Assembly (NCBI GenBank): GCA_034926415.1
Contig: JAYFRC010000072.1
Span: forward strand, 1 to 16,267
DNA: 16,267 bases
Direction of reading: 5' to 3'
DNA from: JAYFRC01 sp034926415
GTDB taxonomy: Bacteria; Bacillota; Clostridia; Oscillospirales; Oscillospiraceae
Made by a program: the position numbers and the translations under genes. The notes beneath the pieces are model-generated. The model ran no database searches. It had not been told where the DNA came from and saw only the letters and a list, made by a program, of their open reading frames with translations. Each line of letters begins with the position of its first letter. Within the stretch, counting starts at the first letter, position 1. This document shows positions 6,648 through 13,702 of the stretch, piece by piece.

Positions 6648-8297
6648 ATGGGAAACGTTACCAGTTACGTCTGTAAATACACGCCGGTGGAGCTGCTCGC
6701 GGCATACGGCGGTGAATGTGAAATTCTCAACACGATGCCGGAGAACTTCGACCTGTCCGACCAGTACAGCCATCCGAATCTCTGCGGCTTCGGAAAATCA
6801 GTCATCGAGGCGTGCCTCGAGGGACAGGTGAAGGAGCTCGTGCTCGTCAATTGCTGCGACACGATACGCAGTGCCTACGACGTTTTGAAGGAATACGGAC
6901 ATCTCGATTTTTTGTTTATGCTAGATATGCTCCACTCAAGCGGTCAATGCTCGGTGGAGCGCACGACGGAGGAGCTTAAGCGCCTTGCAAAGGCCTACGG
7001 AGAGTATAAGGGAACGACGTTCGACAAGAAAAAATTCCTCGCCGCGTTTGAGGAGAAGAAGCGTCCGTCGGAGCCTTATATAAGCATTCTCGGCGGAAGG
7101 ATAGGCTCAGACCTCGAGGCGATGGTTGAAAAGACAATGCCGATGCGCGTATTCAACGACACCTGCGTCAACAACCGGTCCATCGCCGCGCCGGACGAAG
7201 ATATGGGGCAGGAGGCGCTGCTCGAATGGTACGCCTCTGCGCTGCTCGGACAGATACCGTGCATGAGGATGACCGATACCGAGGGACGAAAGAAGCTATA
7301 CAACGACCCGAATATCCGGGGCGTGATTTATCACACGGTCAAGTTCTGCGATTATTACGGATTTGAATATTCCGAGATAAAGAACCGCTTCAGCGTGCCG
7401 ATACTAAAGATAGAATCCGATTACACTGCGCAGAGCAGGGAACAGCTCCGTACACGGCTAGAGGCCTTTGCCGAAAGCATGACGCCGGAGACAAAGTCAG
7501 ATGTCAGGAGAGAAAAGATGGGCAAGGGATTATACGTAGGCATAGACAGCGGCTCAACAAGTACCGACGTCGTCATACTGGACGAGAACAAGAACATAAT
7601 ATCGGAAATAATACTTCCGACAGGCGCCGGCGCGGCGATAGGCGCTGAGCGCGCACTCGAAGAAGCTCTGGCGCAGGCGAAGATATCAAAGGGCGACATA
7701 AGCGCGACAGTGACGACCGGCTACGGAAGAAGCGTCATCGCCTCCGGCGACAAGAGCATAACCGAGATTACCTGCCATGCAAAGGGCGCGTATTTCCTGA
7801 ACCCGAACGTCCGCACGATAATCGACATTGGCGGCCAGGACAGCAAGGTCATACGCATAGGAGACGACGGCAGCGTGGTCAACTTTGTGATGAACGACAA
7901 GTGCGCCGCAGGAACGGGACGTTTTATGGAGCTGATGGCGCGCACGATGGAGATGTCGCTCGACGATATGTCCGAGATAGGCCTTAAATGGAACGAGGAT
8001 ATAACAATCTCCAGCATGTGTACAGTTTTCGCGGAGTCCGAGGTCGTATCGCTCATCGCGCAGAACAAGACTGCATCGGACATCGTCCATGGACTCGACA
8101 ACTCGATAGCGGTCAAGACCACTTCGCTCGTAAAGCGCGTCGGCGGAGCTGAGGAATATATGATGACCGGCGGCGTGTCGAAAAACAAAGGCGTCGTGGA
8201 CGCGATAGAGAAAAAGCTCGGAGTAAAGCTCTATATATCAGACAAAGCTCAGCTCTGCGGAGCTCTCGGCGCGGCTCTGTTTGCGATGGAGCTGTGA
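6648..8297 (+). CDS. Fusion of a 2-hydroxyacyl-CoA dehydratase-like subunit and its activase
   Basis: Residues 1 to about 285 resemble the second dehydratase subunit without its usual N-terminal helical part: YVCKYTPVELLAAYGGE, LCGFGKSVIEA (Cys46), LVNCCDTIRSAYD (Cys69/Cys70), HTVKFCDYYGFEY (Cys234), and the family ending PILKIESDYT...LRTRLEAFAE. Residues 291-549 are a complete activase of the BcrAD/HgdC type: GIDSGSTSTDVVILD and DIGGQDSKVI bind phosphate, Cys419 (NDKCAAGTGRF) and Cys458 (SSMCTVFAESE) should ligate the [4Fe-4S] cluster shared in a dimer, and TGGVSKNKG binds adenosine. Subunit and activase are normally separate proteins. AAAGGA lies 11 bases before the ATG, an unusually long gap. 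An internal ribosome binding site and ATG lie exactly at the junction (see 7506-7520). The upstream gap has a 9-bp hairpin (6589-6610) and a weak promoter-like pair (TTGCCA at 6548, AAAAAT at 6571). Confidence 0.88.
   Translation: MGNVTSYVCKYTPVELLAAYGGECEILNTMPENFDLSDQYSHPNLCGFGKSVIEACLEGQVKELVLVNCCDTIRSAYDVLKEYGHLDFLFMLDMLHSSGQCSVERTTEELKRLAKAYGEYKGTTFDKKKFLAAFEEKKRPSEPYISILGGRIGSDLEAMVEKTMPMRVFNDTCVNNRSIAAPDEDMGQEALLEWYASALLGQIPCMRMTDTEGRKKLYNDPNIRGVIYHTVKFCDYYGFEYSEIKNRFSVPILKIESDYTAQSREQLRTRLEAFAESMTPETKSDVRREKMGKGLYVGIDSGSTSTDVVILDENKNIISEIILPTGAGAAIGAERALEEALAQAKISKGDISATVTTGYGRSVIASGDKSITEITCHAKGAYFLNPNVRTIIDIGGQDSKVIRIGDDGSVVNFVMNDKCAAGTGRFMELMARTMEMSLDDMSEIGLKWNEDITISSMCTVFAESEVVSLIAQNKTASDIVHGLDNSIAVKTTSLVKRVGGAEEYMMTGGVSKNKGVVDAIEKKLGVKLYISDKAQLCGALGAALFAMEL
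7506..7520 (+). promoter_or_regulatory. Internal ribosome binding site and start codon for a free activase
   Basis: AGGAG (7506-7510), seven bases, then an in-frame ATG (7518-7520, Met291 of the fusion), directly before GKGLYVGIDSGST where stand-alone activases begin. Translation from here would give a 259-residue protein, the usual activase length (about 260). The site may be in use, or may be a relic of two formerly separate genes. Confidence 0.55.
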
Positions 8298-8330
8298 TGC
8301 GGTAAAAAGCGCATGGAAGGATGACGAAGC

Positions 8331-9503
8331 GTGATAAGGCTTCTGGCCCGCGTTTTTATTAAGAACGGAAACGATATTTCCTCGCCTGAGATACGTCGAA
8401 AATGGGGCGTGCTCTGCGGGTGCGTCGGGATAGGATTCAACATACTTCTTTTCACCGGAAAGTTCCTCGCCGGAATGATAAGCGGTTCTATCGCAATAAC
8501 CGCCGACGCGTTCAACAACCTCTCGGACGCCGGCTCGTCGACTATAACGCTTCTCGGCTTCAAGCTCGCGGGTCAAAAGCCCGACGTCGATCACCCGTTC
8601 GGACACGGAAGATTTGAGTATCTCTCGGGTCTGCTCGTATCGATATCCATAGTATTGATGGGCTTCGAGCTCGCGAAATCGTCACTTACAAAAATTATCC
8701 ATCCCCAGCCGATAACCTCGAGCCCGATGATAATCGTCATACTTGTCGTTTCGATCTGCGTGAAGCTTTATATGAATTACTATAACCGTAAGGTGGGCAA
8801 GCGGATAAACTCAACGGCAATGGCGGCGACTGCGATAGACAGCCTAAGCGATTCCGTTGCGACGACCGCAGTCCTCATAGCGACGCTAGTCGGGCAGTTC
8901 ACGTCGCTCAACATCGACGGCTGGTGCGGCATACTCGTCGCGCTGTTCATACTCTACTCCGGATTTATCGCCGCGAAGGATACGATAAATCCGCTGCTCG
9001 GGCAGCCGCCGGAGCACGAGTTCGTCGAGAGCGTGGAAAAAATAGTGCGCGCTCATACGCTTGTAAAAGGCATACACGACATGGTAGTGCACGACTATGG
9101 TCCGGGGCGCACAATGGTCTCGCTCCACGCCGAAGTTCCGTGCAGCGTGGATATTATGAAGATACACGACGAGATAGACAATATCGAGGTCGAGCTCCAT
9201 GAAAAGCTCGGCTGCGACGCGGTCATACACATGGACCCCATAGAGACCGACAACTCGATGGTCGGCGAACTTCGCTCGCACGTCTCTAAACTGATAAACG
9301 AAAACATCGACCCCGTCATCACCATTCACGATTTCAGAATGGTGCCGGGGCCGACGCATACGAATCTTATTTTCGACGTTGTCGTGCCGTTCAGATTTTC
9401 AATGTCCGATGAGGCCGTTGAAAAGGAAATAAAGCAGATCGTGCGCCGAATGGACGGAAATTACTTCGCCGTAATAAAAGTGGATAAATCCTACGTTCTG
9501 TAA
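8331..9503 (+). CDS. Cation diffusion facilitator transporter, probably Mn2+/Fe2+ efflux
   Basis: This 390-residue member of the CDF family exports divalent metal ions in exchange for protons. Six membrane segments lie in about residues 27-210, with HPFGHGRFEYL (His88, His92) after segment 2. The intramembrane metal site reads Asn62/Asp66 in segment 2 (FNNLSD) and Asp170/Asp174 in segment 5 (IDSLSD). Zinc exporters usually carry histidine here, whereas the Asn-Asp/Asp-Asp set resembles the streptococcal manganese exporter MntE, so Mn2+ is the likelier cargo (inference). A cytosolic dimer domain (about 215-300) is followed by a further C-terminal extension of about 90 residues. The start is GTG; no in-frame ATG lies nearby, and GGAAGG lies about ten bases upstream. 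The gene begins 33 bases after the activase gene and probably shares its transcript. Confidence 0.9.
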   Translation: MIRLLARVFIKNGNDISSPEIRRKWGVLCGCVGIGFNILLFTGKFLAGMISGSIAITADAFNNLSDAGSSTITLLGFKLAGQKPDVDHPFGHGRFEYLSGLLVSISIVLMGFELAKSSLTKIIHPQPITSSPMIIVILVVSICVKLYMNYYNRKVGKRINSTAMAATAIDSLSDSVATTAVLIATLVGQFTSLNIDGWCGILVALFILYSGFIAAKDTINPLLGQPPEHEFVESVEKIVRAHTLVKGIHDMVVHDYGPGRTMVSLHAEVPCSVDIMKIHDEIDNIEVELHEKLGCDAVIHMDPIETDNSMVGELRSHVSKLINENIDPVITIHDFRMVPGPTHTNLIFDVVVPFRFSMSDEAVEKEIKQIVRRMDGNYFAVIKVDKSYVL

Positions 9504-9510
9504 ATGTCGA

Positions 9511-9846
9511 TTATTTCCAGCTATCCCAGACTTCAGGACAGTAGCCGACGGTGCAGTCCTTTCCGTTCCGAACTATCGGTGCGCGGAAAAGCTCCGGGTA
9601 TTCAAGCAGCTTTTCCTCCCGTGCGTCGGTAGTGATATAGGGCATATAGAGCTCCTCGTATGCGCGGCAGGACGTGTCAAGGAGCGCGTCGAAGCCGAGT
9701 TTTGATTTGACGCTTCTGTACTCCCCGGGCGACATGCCGTAGCGCGGCAGGTCGATGTACTGATATTTTATCCTGCGCTCCTTGAACCAGCGCTCGGCTT
9801 TCTTGCTGTCGAAGGATTTCTTATTTCCGAATATCTGAATATTCAC
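9511..9846 (-). CDS. ArsC/Spx-family protein lacking the catalytic cysteine
   Basis: The 111-residue thioredoxin-fold protein matches the arsenate reductase/Spx family over its full length: MNIQIFGNKKSFDSKKAERW at the N-terminus and the cis-proline region FRAPIVRNGKDCTVGY near the C-terminus. The loop that usually reads KKCxxTKKA or CxxCRKA here reads KKSFDSKKA, so Ser11 stands where the nucleophilic cysteine is expected. Cys60, Cys88 and Cys93 are elsewhere. It is therefore probably not an arsenate reductase; a binding or regulatory role is possible. The start is GTG, with GGAGA eight bases upstream. Its end faces the CDF gene end with seven bases between and no terminator. Its start lies 35 bases from the divergent sirtuin start. 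Confidence 0.8.
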   Translation of the reverse strand: MNIQIFGNKKSFDSKKAERWFKERRIKYQYIDLPRYGMSPGEYRSVKSKLGFDALLDTSCRAYEELYMPYITTDAREEKLLEYPELFRAPIVRNGKDCTVGYCPEVWDSWK

Positions 9847-9881
9847 GGCTTCATCTCCAAACTTAAAAGACGGTGACGATT

Positions 9882-10598
9882 ATGAAGGACTGCATCAAAA
9901 AACTGAAGGACATGATAGAGGAAAGCGAAAACATCGTTTTCTTCGGCGGGGCCGGCGTGTCCACCGAGAGCGGTATACCGGATTTTCGAAGCGTCGACGG
10001 GCTGTACAGTCAAAAATACAAATACCCGCCCGAAACTATCCTGAGCCATACGTTTTACGAACGCTATTCCGACGAGTTCTTCAGGTTTTACCGCGAAAAG
10101 CTGCTCCACCTCGACGCAAAGCCGAACGCCGCGCACTTAAAGCTCGCAGAGCTTGAACGGCGCGGCAAGCTCAAGGCCGTGGTGACGCAGAACATAGACG
10201 GGCTGCATCAGGCGGCCGGAAGCAAATGCGTCTACGAGCTTCACGGCAGCGTGCTCCGCAATTACTGCGAGGAATGCGGAAAGAGCTATTCGGCGCAGTT
10301 CATGCTCCAGTCGACCGGAGTCCCGCGCTGCGGCTGCGGGGGGCGGATAAAGCCCGACGTTGTGCTCTATGAAGAGGGGCTCGAAGGCGACGTCGTGAAC
10401 GGAGCCGTCCGCGCCATAGAAAAGGCCGACATGCTCATCGTCGGCGGCACCTCGCTCGTCGTGTATCCGGCGGCGGGGCTGATACAGTATTTCGGCGGGG
10501 ACAAACTCGTCGTTATAAACCGCGATGTCGTCTGCGCGGATATGCCGGTGAGCCTGTATATCACAGACCCGATAGGGGAGACTTTGGCGCAGGTGTAA
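9882..10598 (+). CDS. cobB: NAD-dependent protein deacylase (sirtuin)
   Basis: Sirtuins remove acetyl or other acyl groups from lysine side chains, consuming NAD+. The 238 residues show all family motifs: GAGVSTESGIPDFRS (from Gly23) for NAD binding, TQNIDGLH (102-109), the catalytic His121 in ELHGS, a zinc ribbon of Cys129, Cys132, Cys150 and Cys152, and VGGTSLVVYPAAGL for the adenine side. The tight CGC spacing of the second zinc knuckle is a small oddity. The ATG at 9882 is chosen because MKDCIKKLKDMIEES is a normal sirtuin N-terminus and GGTGA lies five bases upstream; an in-frame GTG at 9873 would add three residues. The gene is divergent from the ArsC-like gene, so its promoter must lie largely within that gene. 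The symbol follows family usage. Confidence 0.93.
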   Translation: MKDCIKKLKDMIEESENIVFFGGAGVSTESGIPDFRSVDGLYSQKYKYPPETILSHTFYERYSDEFFRFYREKLLHLDAKPNAAHLKLAELERRGKLKAVVTQNIDGLHQAAGSKCVYELHGSVLRNYCEECGKSYSAQFMLQSTGVPRCGCGGRIKPDVVLYEEGLEGDVVNGAVRAIEKADMLIVGGTSLVVYPAAGLIQYFGGDKLVVINRDVVCADMPVSLYITDPIGETLAQV

Positions 10599-10620
10599 TA
10601 TAAAAACAAACGCATATGAA

Positions 10621-10659
10621 ACGCGCCCGCACGGTATATTGCCGCGCGGGCGCGTTTTT
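10621..10659. terminator. Terminator between sirtuin and ABC operon, usable from both sides
   Basis: ACGCGCCCGC (10621-10630) pairs perfectly with 10646-10655. An inner CGG/CCG extends the stem past one A-C mismatch, closing a short AT-rich loop. TTTTT follows on the plus strand and a shorter T run on the minus strand. It lies between the converging ends of the sirtuin gene and the ATPase gene. Confidence 0.88.
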
Positions 10660-10666
10660 GCGCGTA

Positions 10667-11461
10667 TTATGAAAGCAGCGCCTTGTCGCTTGCAAACTCC
10701 TCGCCGCTGACGCGGGAAAACTGGTGCAGCAGGTCTTCGACCGTAAGCTTTGTCTTTTCCTCGCCGCCGATGTCGAGCACTATCTTGCCGTCGTTCATCA
10801 TGATAAGACGGTTGCCGTGGGCGATCGCATCCTTCATGTTGTGCGTTATCATTATCGTTGTAAGGTTGTCGCGGCGGACGATGCGCTCTGTTGCAGCAAG
10901 CACCTTTTCCGCGGTCTTGGGGTCGAGCGCGGCGGTGTGTTCGTCAAGCAGAAGTATTTTCGGCTTCTGGAGCGTGGCCATCAGCAGCGTCAGCGCCTGA
11001 CGTTGGCCGCCGGAGAGCAGGCCGACCTTTGCGGTCATGCGCTCTTCAAGCCCGAGATCAAGTATCTTGAGCTGCTCGCGAAAGACATCCTTTTCAGCGC
11101 TGGTGATGCCCCAGCGCAGGGTCCTGCGTTTGCCGCGTCTTGCCGCGAGCGCCATGTTTTCCTCAATTTCCATCGTGGATGCCGTACCAGTCATCGGGTC
11201 CTGAAACACGCGGCCTATGAGCGCTGCGCGCTTGAAGTCCGGGAGTCCGGTAACGTTCTGTCCGTCGAGAATTATCGTGCCTTCGTCTACGGGCCACACG
11301 CCGGCTACGGCGTTGAGCATGGTGGATTTGCCGGCGCCGTTGCCCCCGATGATGGTCACGAAATCGCCGTCGTCTAGATGAAGGTCCACGCCGTTGAGCG
11401 CGTGCTTTTCATTTATTGTTCCGGGGTTGAAGGTTTTCCAGATGTTTTTTGCGTCAAGCAT
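10667..11461 (-). CDS. ABC transporter ATP-binding protein (TrpX-type system)
   Basis: This 264-residue cytosolic ATPase should power the permease encoded just upstream. All motifs are intact: Walker A GGNGAGKST (39-47), Q-loop VFQDP (about 85-89), signature LSGGQ (149-153), Walker B ILLLDE (169-174) and the H-loop histidine His207 (MITHNM). The sequence is of the branched-chain-amino-acid-like ABC class that pairs with PF04392 binding proteins. Its ATG overlaps the last codons of the permease gene by eight bases, so translation is probably coupled; GGGGG within the permease gene serves as its ribosome binding site. It is the last gene of the operon and ends six bases before the shared terminator. 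Confidence 0.93.
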   Translation of the reverse strand: MLDAKNIWKTFNPGTINEKHALNGVDLHLDDGDFVTIIGGNGAGKSTMLNAVAGVWPVDEGTIILDGQNVTGLPDFKRAALIGRVFQDPMTGTASTMEIEENMALAARRGKRRTLRWGITSAEKDVFREQLKILDLGLEERMTAKVGLLSGGQRQALTLLMATLQKPKILLLDEHTAALDPKTAEKVLAATERIVRRDNLTTIMITHNMKDAIAHGNRLIMMNDGKIVLDIGGEEKTKLTVEDLLHQFSRVSGEEFASDKALLS

Positions 11462-12434
11462 TTATCTGCGCCCCCTTTTTCCCGGCCTTGGCAAAGGAAC
11501 TTCTGCTCTTGGCCTTGATGTACGGAACGGCAAGGAACACCGCGACTATTATGGCCGTGAACAGCTTGAGATCGTTGGAGTTGAGCTTGAGCCAAAGCAC
11601 GACCTGAACGACGAGGTAATAAATTATTCCGCCGACTACGATAAAGAACAGGCGACTCATGAAGTTTAGGCGCTTGCCGAGGATCGCCTCGCCGAGCACC
11701 TCACCGATGATGACGGCCGCGAGGCCAATGACGATGGAGCCTCGTCCCATATTGATGTCCGCAAAGCCCTGATACTGGGCCATAAGACCGCCGGCCAGGG
11801 CAACGAGCGCGTTGGAGATGGCAAGACCGAGGACTTTCATGAAATTGATGTTGATGCCCTGAGCTTTCGCCATTATCGGATTGCAGCCTGTGGCGCGCAG
11901 AGCCGAGCCCTGCTCGGTGCCGAAGTACCAGTAAAGTATGCAGACAATTATTATCGCAAATACCACGCCGACGATTATGGCCAGAGGCACGAAGCGGGAG
12001 GAGAGCATCATTCCGCCGGGGTTTTTGAGGAATATCCCGTACTTGTCCACCGACAGAGCCTTGTTAGCCGCCATTCCCATTATGTGCAGGTTTATCGAGT
12101 ACAGCGCAAACTGTGTAAGTATTCCGGCGAGGATGGCGGGTATGCCGAGCAGTGTGTGAAGGAATCCGGTCACGGCCCCCGCGCAGAGACCTGCAAGCAT
12201 GGCGATGATTATCGCGAGCCAGGCCGGGCAGCCGGCTAGGATGAGCATTACTGTCACGGCTCCGCCTGTGGTGAAGCTGCCGTCGACCGAGAGGTCTGCC
12301 ACGTCGAGCAGCCTGAAGGTGATGTAGACGCCGAGAGCCATGAGTCCCCATATGACGCCCTGAGCCACGCCGCTCGGGAGCATCTTCACGAGGTTCATGA
12401 AATTCAGTGACGCGAAATAAGCAAGCAGGTCCAT
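11454..12434 (-). CDS. ABC transporter permease (TrpX-type system)
   Basis: The protein has 326 residues from the ATG at 12434 and about eight hydrophobic membrane segments. Motifs GVAQGVIWGLMALGVYITFR and DLSVDGSFTTGGAV near the N-terminus and ALAGGLMAQYQGFADINMGRG near residue 215 are typical of the permeases that accompany PF04392 binding proteins (COG4120-like). The C-terminus is basic (KAKSRSSFAKAGKKGAQ). GGAGG lies 11 bases upstream of the ATG but five before an in-frame TTG at 12440, so a start two residues earlier is possible. It lies between the binding-protein gene, 158 bases away with a hairpin in the gap, and the overlapping ATPase gene. Confidence 0.92.
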   Translation of the reverse strand: MDLLAYFASLNFMNLVKMLPSGVAQGVIWGLMALGVYITFRLLDVADLSVDGSFTTGGAVTVMLILAGCPAWLAIIIAMLAGLCAGAVTGFLHTLLGIPAILAGILTQFALYSINLHIMGMAANKALSVDKYGIFLKNPGGMMLSSRFVPLAIIVGVVFAIIIVCILYWYFGTEQGSALRATGCNPIMAKAQGININFMKVLGLAISNALVALAGGLMAQYQGFADINMGRGSIVIGLAAVIIGEVLGEAILGKRLNFMSRLFFIVVGGIIYYLVVQVVLWLKLNSNDLKLFTAIIVAVFLAVPYIKAKSRSSFAKAGKKGAQINA

Positions 12435-12480
12435 AAACAACTATTCCTCCGATTCTCTCTTCTCAGAAGCAGATGGACAG

Positions 12481-12566
12481 GCCCGCCACGTATCGCGGGC
12501 ACATTCATCAGCCTCCGAAAGACTGACTTTCAATACACATTGGGGTGCCGCATAAAGCGGCACCCC
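12481..12566 (-). repeat. Hairpins between binding-protein and permease genes
   Basis: A perfect 10-bp stem (12542-12551 with 12557-12566, GGGGTGCCGC) with a five-base loop follows the binding-protein stop, and a 6-bp stem (12481-12486 with 12495-12500) follows it. Neither has a T run on the minus strand, so full termination is unlikely. Such hairpins often protect the upstream message from 3' decay, which would give excess binding protein over permease. Confidence 0.7.
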
Positions 12567-12580
12567 TTTGTGCTCAAAAT

Positions 12581-12609
12581 ATTATACAGTAATCAGTCGG
12601 CGATTGCAA
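12581..12609 (-). promoter_or_regulatory. Possible internal promoter for permease and ATPase
   Basis: On the minus strand TTGCAA (12609-12604), a 17-base spacer and a perfect TATAAT (12586-12581) overlap the end of the binding-protein gene. The predicted start near 12574 would put the strong hairpin at the very 5' end of the shorter transcript. The -35 has four of six matches and the overlap with codons makes chance plausible. Confidence 0.4.
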
Positions 12610-13591
12610 CATAATCCGAAGGAGGAGTGATGCCGAGGGTCTGGCAGATAGTGGCGTTGTACTCCTTGGTGAAAGAGGGCGCGTACTGAACTTCCATTGT
12701 GGTGATGTCAGCGCCGTTGACGAGGATGTCGTAAGCCATCTCGCCGGTCTTGTAGCCGAGGTCATAGTAGCTGATGGAAAGCGTTGCTACGCCGCAGCCC
12801 TTGCAGATTCCTTCTTCGCCGGCGATGATGGGAACCTTGGCTTTGATGGCTACGTTGTTTATAGCCTCTGAGCAGGAAGCAGCGGTGTTGTCGGTCGGGA
12901 TATAGATGACGTCGCTGTCGTTGCAGGCGCTGGTTGTAACAGCTGATACGTCGTTGGAGTCAGCGAAGGTATAAGGGGTCACTTTGTAACCGAAGGCTTC
13001 AAGATACGGGGTGATGGTATCGACCTGGTACTTTGAGTTAGGCTCGCCGGAGCAGTAGATGATGCCGACGTTCTTGGCGTCCGGGAACAGCTCGTTTAGC
13101 ATATTCGCCTGTCCGTCGAGCGGAGCGAGGTCGGAGGTGCCGGAGACGTTAGTGCCGGAGGTTCCGGTCCAGTTGTCAACGCCGAGAGCGGTACCGTAAT
13201 CGGTTATGGATGTGCCGAGAATGGGAATGTCCGACGTAGCGGAAACGGCGGCCTGGAGCGAAGATGTTGCGTTTGCAAGGATCAGGTCATAGCCGCTGGA
13301 GACGAAGCTCGTGCAGATGGTGGAGCAGGTGGCGCTGTCGTTGGCTGCGTTCTGCAGGTCGAAAGTGACCTTGTCGCCGAGCTTCTCGGTCAGCGCGTCC
13401 TCAAAGCCCTGAGTGGCCGCGTCGAGCGCGGGATGCTGGACGAGCTGGCAGATGCCGATGGTATAGGTCTTGTCGCCCGTCGAAGTGTTTGTGCTGCCGG
13501 ACGTGTTTGTGCCGCTGCTTCCGCACGCGGCGAGGGAAGCCATTATCGCGGCCGCAGAAAGAACCGCAAGTGTACGTTTGACTTTATTCAT
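12593..13591 (-). CDS. ABC transporter substrate-binding lipoprotein (PF04392/TrpX type)
   Basis: This 332-residue lipoprotein should capture a small solute outside the membrane for the permease and ATPase genes downstream. Residues 1-23 are a lipoprotein signal: MNKVKR, a hydrophobic stretch, then LAAC with Cys23 as the lipidated residue. A Ser/Thr/Gly-rich linker follows (about 24-47). The mature part has the two-lobed periplasmic-binding layout, with YTIGICQLVQHPALDAATQGF, YDLILANATSSLQAAV and VGIIYCSGEPNSKYQVD as family landmarks. Relatives include the tryptophan binding protein TrpX, but the ligand here cannot be read. The ATG at 13591 has a perfect GGAGG seven bases upstream; an in-frame ATG at 13612 would place that site inside the gene. 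It is first in the operon, after a perfect consensus promoter. No T-box leader fits in the leader of about 50 bases. Confidence 0.93.
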   Translation of the reverse strand: MNKVKRTLAVLSAAAIMASLAACGSSGTNTSGSTNTSTGDKTYTIGICQLVQHPALDAATQGFEDALTEKLGDKVTFDLQNAANDSATCSTICTSFVSSGYDLILANATSSLQAAVSATSDIPILGTSITDYGTALGVDNWTGTSGTNVSGTSDLAPLDGQANMLNELFPDAKNVGIIYCSGEPNSKYQVDTITPYLEAFGYKVTPYTFADSNDVSAVTTSACNDSDVIYIPTDNTAASCSEAINNVAIKAKVPIIAGEEGICKGCGVATLSISYYDLGYKTGEMAYDILVNGADITTMEVQYAPSFTKEYNATICQTLGITPPSDYVAIAD

Positions 13592-13609
13592 TTCAATTCC
13601 TCCAAATTG

Positions 13610-13636
13610 CACAACGCGATTCTTTATCGCTTTGTG
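13610..13636 (-). promoter_or_regulatory. Inverted repeat in the ABC operon leader
   Basis: Two 11-base arms (CACAAAGCGAT and ATCGCGTTGTG on the minus strand) with one mismatch flank a five-base spacer. They fill the leader between the predicted start near 13642 and the GGAGG at 13603-13599. As DNA this could be an operator at about +6 to +32; as RNA it is a hairpin six bases ahead of the ribosome binding site. Confidence 0.5.
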
Positions 13637-13648
13637 TTGCTAAAGTAA

Positions 13649-13677
13649 ATTATAGTTTTCTTTTTTTTCAATGTCAA
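13649..13677 (-). promoter_or_regulatory. Consensus sigma-A promoter of the ABC operon
   Basis: On the minus strand TTGACA (13677-13672), a 17-base A-rich spacer and TATAAT (13654-13649) match the consensus at all 12 positions. Such a promoter is expected to be strong unless repressed, which fits the inverted repeats on either side of it. Confidence 0.9.
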
Positions 13678-13686
13678 TAACCGATG

Positions 13687-13702
13687 TTTCCAAAAGTGGA
13701 AA
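13687..13702. promoter_or_regulatory. Short inverted repeat upstream of the ABC promoter
   Basis: TTTCCA, AAAG, TGGAAA: a perfect 6-base inverted repeat starting nine bases upstream of the -35 hexamer of the ABC promoter. Its position suits an activator or an auxiliary operator site. It is short enough to be chance. Confidence 0.3.

Noticed and set aside
13592..13642. T-box riboswitch for the TrpX-type operon
   Set aside because: The leader from the consensus promoter is only about 50 bases, far too short, and no T-box core sequence is seen.
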